Shown here: positions 5,962 to 12,262 of the stretch, piece by piece
How the letters are laid out: each line of letters opens with the position of its first letter
Position numbering within the stretch: position 1 is the stretch's first letter
Source of the DNA: DATCZS01 sp036525795
GTDB taxonomy: Bacteria > Actinomycetota > Acidimicrobiia > Spongiisociales > ZC4RG35
Length of the DNA: 14,124 bases
Direction: 5' to 3'
Assembly: GCA_036525795.1 (NCBI GenBank)
Contig: DATCZS010000070.1
Span: forward strand, 1-14,124
Notes under the pieces: generated by a model
What the model was told of the DNA's origin: nothing
Databases searched by the model: none
The model's input: only the letters and a program-made list of their open reading frames with translations
Position numbers and translations under genes: made by a program

Positions 5962-6714
5962 CTGAACTTCGATCATGTGGCGATCGCAGTGCGGGATCAC
6001 CGGGAGACGCTGCGCGGGCTGACCGGGCTGCTCGGAGCGAAGGTCATCTCGGGAGGGACGCCTCCTCGATCCGGGTTTCGAGCGCTTCAGGCGCGGGTGG
6101 GTCTCCACGGGATGACCATCGAGGTGCTCGAACCGTGGGCGGCGGAGCACAACGACTTTCTCGTGCGGTTCCTCGAGACGTCGGGGGAGGGGGTTCACCA
6201 CGTCACGTTCAAGGTCGACGACGTCGAGGCGGAACTCGAGCGCCTGCGCAGCCACGGGATCGAGCCGGTCGCCGTCGACTTTCGCGATCCCGGATGGCGC
6301 GAGATGTTCATCCATCCGCGGGACTCGCACGGCACCGTGATCCAGATCGCCCAGCCAGGCTGGAAGACGCTGCCGATGGACCGGTGGCTGGCCGGGCTGC
6401 CATCCACCGAACAGCACTGGGGCGGGGAGCCGTGGTGGGACCGGGCGGCGATGCTCGACTCGGATCGATCGATCGACCTGGTGCGCATGGTCATCGCTAC
6501 GCCAGACGTCTCAGGTGCTGTCGAGTTCTACGGGGGTCTGCTCGGTGCTGCGACCGCTCCCGTCGGATCGTCAGTCGACTGCCGCTGGGACGGCGGGACC
6601 ATCAGGGTGGAGCCGTCGGCGGCCGGCCGTGCGTCGGTGGCGCGTCTCGAGGTCGCCGGGGCCGAGTGGATGGAGCAGACGATCGCCGGTGCTCGTTTCG
6701 TCGCCGGTTCCTGA
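5962..6714 (+). CDS. Two-module VOC (glyoxalase/methylmalonyl-CoA epimerase-like) protein
   Basis: About 250 residues with two vicinal-oxygen-chelate modules. The first (about 1-132) begins NFDHVAIAVRD, with H5 as the expected first metal ligand; further candidates are E54 (MTIEVLEP), H80 (GVHHVTFKVDD) and Q128 (GTVIQIAQ), where most family members have Glu. The second (about 172-250) begins LVRMVIATPDVSGAVEFYGG but is short and lacks clear metal ligands, so it looks structural or degenerate. The pattern is closest to methylmalonyl-CoA epimerase or glyoxalase I-like proteins; no substrate can be assigned. The start is unusual: the conventional GTG at 5977 would remove the FDH strand and first ligand, while CTG 5962 has a good ribosome-binding site. 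It lies between icd and an aldo/keto reductase on the same strand, with 57 bases to the latter, so co-transcription is possible. Confidence 0.78.
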   Translation: MNFDHVAIAVRDHRETLRGLTGLLGAKVISGGTPPRSGFRALQARVGLHGMTIEVLEPWAAEHNDFLVRFLETSGEGVHHVTFKVDDVEAELERLRSHGIEPVAVDFRDPGWREMFIHPRDSHGTVIQIAQPGWKTLPMDRWLAGLPSTEQHWGGEPWWDRAAMLDSDRSIDLVRMVIATPDVSGAVEFYGGLLGAATAPVGSSVDCRWDGGTIRVEPSAAGRASVARLEVAGAEWMEQTIAGARFVAGS

Positions 6715-6771
6715 TTGGGCTCTGGGCGGCTCAGCGCCCATGATGGTCCGGTACCAAGCGAAGGACCGATG

Positions 6772-7728
6772 ATGGAGATGCAATACCGCCGCATGGGCAG
6801 CGCCGGGGTCAAGCTGAGCGTGCTGTCGTTCGGGTCGTGGGTGACCTTCGGCACGCAGATGGATCTCGACCGCGCCATGGCGTGCATGCAGGCCGCCTAC
6901 GACGCCGGAGTGAACTTCTTCGACAACGCCGAGGTGTATGCCGGCGGCGAATCGGAGCGGTTGATGGGCGAGGCCCTCTCCGCCTTCGGCTGGCCCCGCC
7001 ACTCCTACCTGGTCTCGACCAAGTTCTTCTGGGGCATTCACGACGGGCCCAACACGCGCAGCACGCTCAACCGGAAGTACCTGATGGAGGCGATCGATCA
7101 TTCCCTCGAGCGGCTCAAGCTCGACCACGTCGACATCGTCTACTGCCACCGGCCGGACCCCGAGACCCCGATCTCTGAGACCGTGTGGGCGATGTCGGAC
7201 ATCGTCGGGAGCGGCCGGGCGCTCTACTGGGGAACGTCGGAGTGGAGCGCAGACGAGATCAGGGCGGCAGACGAGTTCGCCGAGCGCCATCATCTGCGGA
7301 GGCCGGTGGTGGAACAGCCCGAGTACAACCTGCTGCACAGAGACAAGGTCGAGCGCGAGTACGCCCGGCTCTACGACGACATCGGTCTGGGCACCACCAC
7401 CTGGAGCCCGCTCGCATCGGGGCTCCTCACCGGGAAGTACCTCGACGGGGTCCCCGAAGGCAGCCGGGGGGCGATCGCCAAATTCATGAAGAGCGACATC
7501 GAAGACGAGGACCTGCGGGCGAAGGTGCGCGCCTGGGTGGATCTGGCATCCGAGGTCGACTGCACCCCCGCCCAGCTCGCCCTGGCCTGGACGGCCCGCA
7601 ACCCCAACGTGTCGTCGGTGATCACCGGTGCCACCAGTCCCGAGCAGGTGGTCGAGAACATGGCCGCCCTCGACGTGCTGGATGCGCTCGACGACGAGCT
7701 GGTGGGGAGGATCGAAGCGATCTTCTAG
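6772..7728 (+). CDS. Aldo/keto reductase, Kv-channel beta-subunit type
   Basis: A 318-residue NADPH-dependent aldo/keto reductase of the group that includes voltage-gated potassium channel beta subunits (AKR6) and bacterial relatives. The catalytic tetrad is intact: D51 and Y56 (FFDNAEVYAGGESERLMGEA), K84 (VSTKFFWG) and H126 (VDIVYCHRPDP). Kv-beta-like landmarks are RALYWGTSEWS (149-159), EQPEYNLLHRDKVE (181-194), TWSPLASGLLTGKY (210-223) and SSVITGATSPEQVVENM (281-297). Unlike animal Kv-beta, His is kept at the position of Asn. Substrate is unknown; these enzymes reduce carbonyls in the cytoplasm. Tandem ATGs lie at 6769 and 6772, and a third at 6778. 6772 has AAGGA (6761-6765) at 6 bases; 6769 is too close. 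No channel gene is nearby, so a channel partner is not supported. Confidence 0.92.
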   Translation: MEMQYRRMGSAGVKLSVLSFGSWVTFGTQMDLDRAMACMQAAYDAGVNFFDNAEVYAGGESERLMGEALSAFGWPRHSYLVSTKFFWGIHDGPNTRSTLNRKYLMEAIDHSLERLKLDHVDIVYCHRPDPETPISETVWAMSDIVGSGRALYWGTSEWSADEIRAADEFAERHHLRRPVVEQPEYNLLHRDKVEREYARLYDDIGLGTTTWSPLASGLLTGKYLDGVPEGSRGAIAKFMKSDIEDEDLRAKVRAWVDLASEVDCTPAQLALAWTARNPNVSSVITGATSPEQVVENMAALDVLDALDDELVGRIEAIF

Positions 7729-7751
7729 GCCGCCGACCTTCGGTCCGCAGC

Positions 7752-7779
7752 AGCAATCAGCGATCAACCGTCGGCGATC
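7752..7779 (+). repeat. Diverged heptamer repeat after the aldo/keto reductase gene
   Basis: Four consecutive 7-base units AGCAATC, AGCGATC, AACCGTC and GGCGATC resemble the AGCGATC array after icd (5915-5942), and both are followed by GG. It begins 24 bases after a gene end, as the first does. Confidence 0.5.
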
Positions 7780-7780
7780 G

Positions 7781-7800
7781 GCCAGACGCTGCAGTCTGGC
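7781..7800 (+). terminator. Hairpin downstream of the aldo/keto reductase gene
   Basis: GCCAGAC (7781-7787) and GTCTGGC (7794-7800) form a perfect 7-base stem with a 6-base loop, 53 bases after the stop. There is no T tract. A second possible stem, GGGGGCC (7869-7875) with GGCCCCC (7887-7893), lies further on in the same gap. Either could end the icd-to-reductase transcript. Confidence 0.5.
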
Positions 7801-7937
7801 GCAACGGGCACGGTCGCGCATGCCCCGCGATCCGCGGACATCACGAGGGAGCCGATTGCCGATCGCCCGGGGGCCGACCGGCGGGTGGCCCCCCCGTATG
7901 TGACCTGATGCCCTGATCCGGCGCGGTTTCGCCTCGC

Positions 7938-7943
7938 TAGCCT
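7938..7943 (+). promoter_or_regulatory. Probable -10 element for a leaderless mdh transcript
   Basis: TAGCCT fits TANNNT and ends 7 bases before the mdh ATG at 7951. No ribosome-binding site is seen before this ATG. This is the spacing expected when transcription starts at the A of the start codon. Confidence 0.5.
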
Positions 7944-7950
7944 CGCGGCC

Positions 7951-8937
7951 ATGACTACTCCTATGCGTGTTGCCGTCACCGGCGCGGCCGGCCAGATCGG
8001 ATATGCCCTCTTGTTCCGCATCGCCTCCGGGCAGATGCTCGGCCCGGATCAGCCTGTGATCCTCCAGATGCTGGAGATCCCTCCGGCGCTCCCCGCTCTC
8101 GACGGGGTGGGGATGGAACTCGACGACTGCGCGTTCCCGCTGCTGGCGGGGATGGTGAAGACGGCGGAGCCCGAGGAGGCGTTTGCCGAAGCCGACGTCG
8201 CGCTTCTGGTGGGCGCCATGCCCCGCAAGGCGGGAATGGAGCGCTCCGACCTGCTCGAGGCCAACGGTGCCATCTTCACCGTGCAGGGCAAGGCGTTGAA
8301 CGCCGTTGCGTCGCGATCGGTCAAGGTGCTGGTGGTGGGGAACCCTGCCAACACCAACGCCCTGATCGCGATGAGCAACGCTCCGGATCTCGATCCGCGC
8401 CAGTTCACGGCGATGACGCGGCTCGATCACAACCGGGCCAAGACCCAGCTTGCGTCCAGGGTCGGGGCGCCGGTGTCGGCGGTCAAGAAGATGACCATCT
8501 GGGGCAACCACTCGAACACCCAGTACCCCGACCTGTTCCATTGCGAGGTCAACGGGGCCAATGCCTATGAGGCGGTGGGGGACCACCAGTGGGTGGAGGA
8601 GACCTTCATCCCCACCGTGGCCAAGCGGGGCGGCGCCATCATCCAGGCGAGGGGAGCGTCCTCGGCCGCCTCGGCCGCCAACGCCGCCATCGATCACATG
8701 CGCGACTGGGTGCTGGGCACCGCAGACGGCGACTGGGTGTCGATGTCGGTCGTCTCCGACGGTTCATACGGCGTCCCGGCCGGACTGATCTCGTCGTTCC
8801 CGGCCGTGTGCCGCAACGGCGATTGGGAGATCGTCGCAGGTCTCGGCATCGACGACTTCTCCCGGGCCCGGATCGACGCCTCGGCGGCAGAGCTGGGCGA
8901 AGAGCGGGACACGGTGAGGGGTCTGGGGCTCATCTAG
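7951..8937 (+). CDS. mdh: Malate dehydrogenase (NAD-dependent)
   Basis: A 328-residue malate dehydrogenase, which interconverts malate and oxaloacetate in the TCA cycle. It is of the cytosolic-type group common in actinobacteria. Visible are the dinucleotide-binding loop GAAGQIG (11-17), an acidic residue after beta-2 (E42 in LEIPPA) suggesting NAD use, substrate-binding arginines R92 and R98 (MPRKAGMERSD), NPANTN (131-136), TRLDHNRAK with D159 and R162, and catalytic H187 in WGNHSNTQYPD. Length is standard. ATG 7951 gives the correct N-terminus before the first beta strand. The gene is on the same strand as icd but 222 bases from its neighbour and probably has its own promoter. Two hairpins follow it. 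Confidence 0.96.
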   Translation: MTTPMRVAVTGAAGQIGYALLFRIASGQMLGPDQPVILQMLEIPPALPALDGVGMELDDCAFPLLAGMVKTAEPEEAFAEADVALLVGAMPRKAGMERSDLLEANGAIFTVQGKALNAVASRSVKVLVVGNPANTNALIAMSNAPDLDPRQFTAMTRLDHNRAKTQLASRVGAPVSAVKKMTIWGNHSNTQYPDLFHCEVNGANAYEAVGDHQWVEETFIPTVAKRGGAIIQARGASSAASAANAAIDHMRDWVLGTADGDWVSMSVVSDGSYGVPAGLISSFPAVCRNGDWEIVAGLGIDDFSRARIDASAAELGEERDTVRGLGLI

Positions 8938-8959
8938 CGCCTGCGATCAGGGACCGCTT

Positions 8960-8982
8960 CCACCACCCACTGCCGGTGGTGG
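8960..8982 (+). terminator. Hairpin after mdh
   Basis: CCACCACC (8960-8967) and GGTGGTGG (8975-8982) form a perfect 8-base stem with a 7-base loop, 22 bases after the mdh stop. No T tract follows. It is probably the first of two tandem stop signals. Confidence 0.55.
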
Positions 8983-9003
8983 TGTGAACGCTCGACCGAA
9001 ACG

Positions 9004-9038
9004 GAGGTGAGCCCCGGGGGATCCCCGGGGCTCACCTC
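9004..9038. terminator. Bidirectional terminator, 16-base perfect stem
   Basis: GAGGTGAGCCCCGGGG (9004-9019) pairs perfectly with 9023-9038 around a 3-base centre. It sits between convergent mdh (plus) and the small membrane protein gene (minus, stop at 9063), so it can serve both. It is the longest perfect stem noticed in the window. Confidence 0.8.
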
Positions 9039-9062
9039 GTCGAGACGTGGGAAGGTTGGAAG

Positions 9063-9287
9063 TCAGGCGGCCGGAATCAGTTCGACGGCGGGCTCGGTCC
9101 AGGCGTTCTCGTCGATGGTCGAAAGCCGGTTGGCGGCGAACGCGGCGGCGGTGGCGCCGAAGGCGGCGAACAGGATCAGCTGCTCGGCTCCGCTCACCAT
9201 GAGGAGGGCGATGGACCCCACCATGAACAGGATGCCGGCGGCCATCACGCCTTTTGCCAGGATGCGGTTGATGTTCTCGAGTGTCAC
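9063..9287 (-). CDS. Small membrane protein, two predicted helices, function unknown
   Basis: A 74-residue protein not recognised as a named family. It has an amphipathic start (MTLENINRILAKG), then two hydrophobic stretches (about residues 14-32 and 36-52) with a short GAEQ turn, and an acidic C-terminal tail of about 20 residues ending PAA. The GTG at 9287 has GGAGG (9296-9292) 4 bases upstream, a strong if slightly close ribosome-binding site, which supports it being a real gene. Terminators lie on both sides, so it is probably a single-gene transcript. The segment 9303-9324 just upstream resembles the region upstream of the minus-strand tadE-like gene (11974-11997). Confidence 0.65.
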   Translation of the reverse strand: MTLENINRILAKGVMAAGILFMVGSIALLMVSGAEQLILFAAFGATAAAFAANRLSTIDENAWTEPAVELIPAA

Positions 9288-9302
9288 GTCTCCTCCGAGT
9301 CC

Positions 9303-9324
9303 GGATGTACCTGTGGTATCGGCG
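9303..9324 (-). promoter_or_regulatory. Shared upstream element, copy 1
   Basis: On the minus strand it reads CGCCGATAC, 6 bases, TACATCC. It ends 15 bases before the GTG of the small membrane protein gene. The same two blocks with an 8-base gap occur at 11974-11997. It could be a promoter or operator. Confidence 0.45.
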
Positions 9325-9347
9325 CGATCCGGCTCGGACTTGATGGA

Positions 9348-9383
9348 GAAAAAGTCGAGGCCCGGCAGAAGCCGGGCCTCGAC
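9348..9383 (-). terminator. Rho-independent terminator of the SCP-2 gene
   Basis: Perfect 13-base arms at 9354-9366 and 9371-9383 (core GAGGCCCGGC/GCCGGGCCTC) enclose a 4-base loop. On the minus strand the stem is followed directly by TTTTT (9353-9349), 20 bases past the SCP-2 stop. This is the most classical terminator in the window. Confidence 0.9.
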
Positions 9384-9402
9384 GACGCTGAGTGGCAGCG
9401 GT

Positions 9403-9789
9403 TCAGTAGTCGACGCCGATGCCGGCGGTGGCGGCCTGCCACTGCTGGATGGCGCCCTGGTGCATCATCAGCTTGGCCAGGTTGCCGGACACCTTGAGCT
9501 TGCCCGTCATGAACGCCGTCTGGGTGTTGAGGTCTCCCTTGGAGATGGCGGTGGCCGTGTCGTAGGTCTGTCCGACGGTGACGTCGGCGTCGTCGAGTTG
9601 GCCGAGCGCCAGCTCGGCGGTCCCGCCCGAGGCCTTCATGTAGTAGGCGACGTCGCCTTCGGGGCCGTCGGATACGTTGAACTGGAGCCCGAGTTCGGCG
9701 CTGGCGATGGCGCCTTTGAAGCCCCCATGGGCGTTGAGGGCATCCTGAACGGCGGCGGCCCAATCGGCGGTGAGAAACTGCACTGCCAC
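9403..9789 (-). CDS. SCP-2 sterol-carrier domain protein
   Basis: A 128-residue single-domain SCP-2-like protein, a small alpha/beta fold with a hydrophobic lipid-binding tunnel. Family features are the amphipathic N-terminal helix (DWAAAVQDALN), the beta-rich core AELGLQFNVSDGPEGDVAYY (31-50), DADVTVGQTYDTATAISKGD (67-86) and the characteristic AFMTGKLKVSGNLAKLM (92-108). No enzyme domain is fused, so it may bind or carry a hydrophobic ligand in the cytoplasm; the ligand is unknown. GTG at 9789 is chosen: AAAGGGAGAG (9804-9795) lies 5 bases upstream. The longer frame to 9855 would run over the palindrome and likely promoter. A GTG at 9783 is an alternative. The gene has its own terminator and probably its own promoter. 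Confidence 0.88.
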   Translation of the reverse strand: MAVQFLTADWAAAVQDALNAHGGFKGAIASAELGLQFNVSDGPEGDVAYYMKASGGTAELALGQLDDADVTVGQTYDTATAISKGDLNTQTAFMTGKLKVSGNLAKLMMHQGAIQQWQAATAGIGVDY

Positions 9790-9819
9790 TATTGCTCTCC
9801 CTTTACGAGGCTGGTCTCG

Positions 9820-9858
9820 AGCGTAGCAGCGCCGGGTATTTGACCGAATCGTCAAATA
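9820..9858 (-). promoter_or_regulatory. Promoter/operator region of the SCP-2 gene with a perfect palindrome
   Basis: TATTTGAC (9837-9844) and GTCAAATA (9851-9858) form an inverted repeat with 8-base arms and a 6-base centre, AT-rich in a GC-rich setting. A possible -10, TACGCT on the minus strand (9825-9820), lies downstream, so the palindrome would cover the -35 region. This is the layout of a repressor operator. It also lies 25 bases after the tadG-like stop, so a transcript-end role is the alternative. Confidence 0.5.
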
Positions 9859-9882
9859 GCGCGGTGCCGAGTTCGGCGACGC

Positions 9883-11499
9883 TCAGCGGGTGAGGCTGAT
9901 GTCGAAGGGGCCGCGGATCTTTCCGGGGTAGGAGTCGGCGACCGACTCCGAGATGGCATTGGCCGGGATGAGGAACGCCGAGATCTGGTCGAGTCGCAGC
10001 TGCTTCAGGCTGGCGCCGTTGCCGACCTGCAGGCTGGAGCCGTTGCTTCCGGTCGGGGCGAACACGAGCCCGCCGCTCCCGTCGCATGGAGCATCGTTCT
10101 TGAGGGGGTCGTACGACCCGTTGCAGTTGAACCAGAAGGTGTCGAGGTAGATCATCCGGTAGGACTTGATCGGCTGCCAGTGGTTTCCGGATCCCCAGGT
10201 CGTGAAGTGGAACTCGGGTGCGTAGCCGAAGCGTGGACCGTCGTCGAGGGTGTCCTCGAACAGGACGAAGGTCGCCCCTTCTGCGTCGTACGCCTTCAAG
10301 CACGCGTCCATGGCGGTGCTCGGATCGCCCGCTTTCGAGATGGCGTTCGCGTCGCACAGCGAATACAGAGGATCGGTGGAGACCAGGCTTCCCTCGTTGA
10401 CGATGTCGGCCATGTCGCGCAGGTGGTACCACAAAGGCGTGTTGTCCAGGGTGTACTGATACTGGTTGCCGCTGATCCGTTCCCGCAAGTCGACGGTCGG
10501 AAAGCCCGACACAGTCTGCTGGAGCAGCGGGGCGGGGGCCGGGTCGGCGTTGGGGAAGTCGGCGTCCTGGCCGTTGATCAGGCCGGCCATGGTGGCCTGG
10601 AACAGGTTGAACCCGGTGTCGGCCCGCATCGTGTTCACCATTCCGATGCGAGGCGAGTTGTCGGCGGCGAGCGCCGTACCGCTCGACGAGTCGCACTCGT
10701 CGAGTCGGGTGGTCCCCGCCGGGAAGGCTGAGTGGGGGCCTCCACTGCCGGGAAACGTCGGTGCCCGGCCGATCATGTGATCGACTCCGTTGGCGATGTT
10801 CGTGGCCAGCTCCGGGTTTCCGGGGAGGCCACAGTCGATGATCGTGTTCTTGTTCCACGGCGGGCCCCACGTCTGGCTGTTGAGCGTCCCGAAGTTGCCG
10901 GAGTCGGGACCGTCGCAGGGGGGCGCGGCCAGTCCGCTCGGCGAGCTGGTGAGACAGGTCGATCCCGAAGCGAGGCCGTTGAGCACTCCGAACGGACGAA
11001 CCGAACCCTCAGATCGGAACTTCACTCCGGCATGGGCGGTGGCGCTCGAGCGAAGCTGCATCACCCCGAGCACCCGTCCGAAATTGGTCGAGAGCAGCTG
11101 GTCGGGGATGCGGACCCGGATTTCCTCGGTGGACCCGCTGATGCAGTCGACATAGGCGACGCTCCACCCGGCGGGGGCGGTGACGCTGTTGAACCCTGCG
11201 GGCTTGTCTGGGTCGGTGCACTGCGACCACATGGCCTGCCATTCGGAGGCCGCGTAGGTGGCGTCGAGATTCCCTTCCACGTACTTGAACACCGCGTCGC
11301 GGGCCGACGCCTCGGCGGTCGCCCCGACGTATTCGATCGCCCCGGCGAGTGCCGCCAGGTCGGCGGACGTCTGGTTCTGGCGCCGGTTGTTCCATCCGGC
11401 GCCGAGGTCGACGGCGAGGGCGGCGATGCCCACGAGGAGAAGAAGCGATACGGCCACGAGGATGGCGGTGGCGCCGCGTTCGGGGTGTCTGGTCAGCAT
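9883..11499 (-). CDS. TadG-like protein with large ten-cysteine ectodomain (left cassette)
   Basis: A 538-residue protein with an N-terminal TadE/TadG-like anchor: RHPERGATAILVAVSLLLLV (4-23), a helix to about residue 32, then NRRQNQTSADLAALAGAI (38-55), the usual motif after the helix. The rest should lie outside the membrane and matches no domain I recognise. It has exactly ten cysteines (94, 119, 182, 195, 223, 269, 382, 400, 459, 472), a motif IRVRIPDQLLSTNFGRVLG (127-145), and many aromatic, Gly, Ser and Asn residues, as in surface proteins. ATG 11499 overlaps the tadE-like stop by 7 bases (ATGCTGA); the longer frame to 11526 lies inside that gene. The protein aligns along its length with the divergent right-hand copy. 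No von Willebrand A domain, common in other TadG proteins, is seen. Role in a Tad pilus or surface complex is inference. Confidence 0.85.
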   Translation of the reverse strand: MLTRHPERGATAILVAVSLLLLVGIAALAVDLGAGWNNRRQNQTSADLAALAGAIEYVGATAEASARDAVFKYVEGNLDATYAASEWQAMWSQCTDPDKPAGFNSVTAPAGWSVAYVDCISGSTEEIRVRIPDQLLSTNFGRVLGVMQLRSSATAHAGVKFRSEGSVRPFGVLNGLASGSTCLTSSPSGLAAPPCDGPDSGNFGTLNSQTWGPPWNKNTIIDCGLPGNPELATNIANGVDHMIGRAPTFPGSGGPHSAFPAGTTRLDECDSSSGTALAADNSPRIGMVNTMRADTGFNLFQATMAGLINGQDADFPNADPAPAPLLQQTVSGFPTVDLRERISGNQYQYTLDNTPLWYHLRDMADIVNEGSLVSTDPLYSLCDANAISKAGDPSTAMDACLKAYDAEGATFVLFEDTLDDGPRFGYAPEFHFTTWGSGNHWQPIKSYRMIYLDTFWFNCNGSYDPLKNDAPCDGSGGLVFAPTGSNGSSLQVGNGASLKQLRLDQISAFLIPANAISESVADSYPGKIRGPFDISLTR

Positions 11500-11954
11500 G
11501 CGTCGTTGACGGTGGTGGCCGCCCACGTGGCCGGCTGCTCGAGCCGGAAGACGGCCTCGTTGGCCAGGGTGTCGGGGATGAAACCGCTGATGATGGGAGC
11601 GCCGCTCAGAGAGTCGACGTTGGCCGTGATCTCCACGGTCGCTGTGTCGCCGATGGCGTCGCCGGACCGGTCGAGTGCGATGTCGATCGTCGCTCCGGTC
11701 AGGTCGAGCGCCCCGCAGATGGCGAGGATGACATCGGTCTCGTCGATGTCGGTGTCCGCGTCCATGTCGAGCGCCACATTGCTGACGGCGGCGAAACGCG
11801 CACCTTCACGGGCGGCGTGCCGGACCTCGTTGTACTCGCCGAACAGATACCCGAATTCGATGATTCCAAGCAGGATCAGAATCAGGAACGGCGCAACCAG
11901 CGCCATCTCGACCGCTGATGCGCCCCGCTCATCGTTGTTGCGACCAATACTCAT
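11493..11954 (-). CDS. TadE-like pseudopilin (left cassette)
   Basis: A 153-residue TadE-family protein. The N-terminal part holds G11 followed by ASAVE (possible prepilin-type cleavage with Glu at +5) and a hydrophobic helix MALVAPFLILILLGIIEFGY (17-36). Then comes EVRHAAREGARFAAV (43-57), the TadE signature. The C-terminal domain is beta-rich and contains two cysteines, C80 and the terminal C153. ATG 11954 has GGAGAG (11968-11963) 8 bases upstream, within a 12-base palindrome (11962-11973). Its stop overlaps the start of the tadG-like gene, so the two form an operon. It has exactly the same length as the right-hand copy and similar motifs at matching positions. Confidence 0.88.
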   Translation of the reverse strand: MSIGRNNDERGASAVEMALVAPFLILILLGIIEFGYLFGEYNEVRHAAREGARFAAVSNVALDMDADTDIDETDVILAICGALDLTGATIDIALDRSGDAIGDTATVEITANVDSLSGAPIISGFIPDTLANEAVFRLEQPATWAATTVNDAC

Positions 11955-11961
11955 GTCCCCG

Positions 11962-11973
11962 ACTCTCCAGAGT
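11962..11973. repeat. 12-base palindrome over the tadE-like ribosome-binding site
   Basis: ACTCTCCAGAGT has perfect 5-base arms around a 2-base centre and contains the ribosome-binding site of the minus-strand tadE-like gene. A 2-base loop is too tight for a hairpin, so it would more likely be a DNA site. Chance is possible at this length. Confidence 0.35.
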
Positions 11974-11997
11974 GGATGTACTGCCGGTGTATCGGCG
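11974..11997 (-). promoter_or_regulatory. Shared upstream element, copy 2
   Basis: On the minus strand it reads CGCCGATAC, 8 bases, TACATCC, ending 19 bases before the ATG of the left tadE-like gene. It matches the element at 9303-9324 upstream of the small membrane protein gene. It may be a promoter or a binding site for a common regulator. No other copy was noticed. Confidence 0.45.
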
Positions 11998-12180
11998 GGT
12001 TGTCAGGGCTACTTGAGAGAGTTCTCTGGTCGTGGGTCGGGGATCCGGTCGGGCCATCGCCGCAGGCTGGACACGGATCCGCCCCAGCGAAGCCCGCGTC
12101 GTGTGTCCTCTCGGTGATTGGGCCACGCAGATGACGAGAGTGCTGCTGTGAGATCGTCGGGACGGCGGCGACGATCCCTC
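11998..12180. other. Gap between divergent tadE-like genes
   Basis: Part of the 308-base gap between the two divergent starts (11955-12262). It has no credible gene. The short open frames here lack ribosome-binding sites and family motifs. Two inverted repeats are visible: AGAGAGTTCTCT (12016-12027) and GATCGTCG (12152-12159) with CGACGATC (12169-12176), 9 bases apart and just before a likely -35. Confidence 0.6.
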
Positions 12181-12208
12181 TTGAAGCTCACAGCATCGCC
12201 GTTACGCT
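12181..12208 (+). promoter_or_regulatory. Candidate promoter of the right tadE-tadG cassette
   Basis: TTGAAG (12181-12186) and TACGCT (12203-12208) are spaced 16 bases apart and resemble -35 and TANNNT -10 elements. Transcription would start near 12215, leaving a leader of about 48 bases before GTG 12263. A perfect 8-base inverted repeat (12152-12176) lies immediately upstream and could bind a regulator. Confidence 0.5.
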
Positions 12209-12262
12209 GCCGGGCGGGAGATCGCGGTGGGGACCGCGAACGTGGGCAATGGGAGTGGCGGC

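Noticed and set aside
5977..6714. GTG 5977 as start of the VOC protein
   Set aside because: It would remove the first beta strand and its metal-ligand histidine; CTG 5962 with a ribosome-binding site fits better, although GTG cannot be formally excluded.
6772..7728. The Kv-beta-like reductase as a potassium channel subunit
   Set aside because: No channel gene is nearby and the catalytic tetrad is complete, so an ordinary reductase is the simpler reading.
6571..8697. A 708-codon minus-strand open frame opposite the aldo/keto reductase and mdh genes
   Set aside because: It is antisense to two well-supported enzymes; the translation is rich in R, G, H and D with no domain, as expected for a GC-driven shadow.
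10732..12117. A 461-codon plus-strand open frame opposite the left TadE-TadG cassette
   Set aside because: It covers two motif-supported minus-strand genes and the gap beyond, without any recognised motif.
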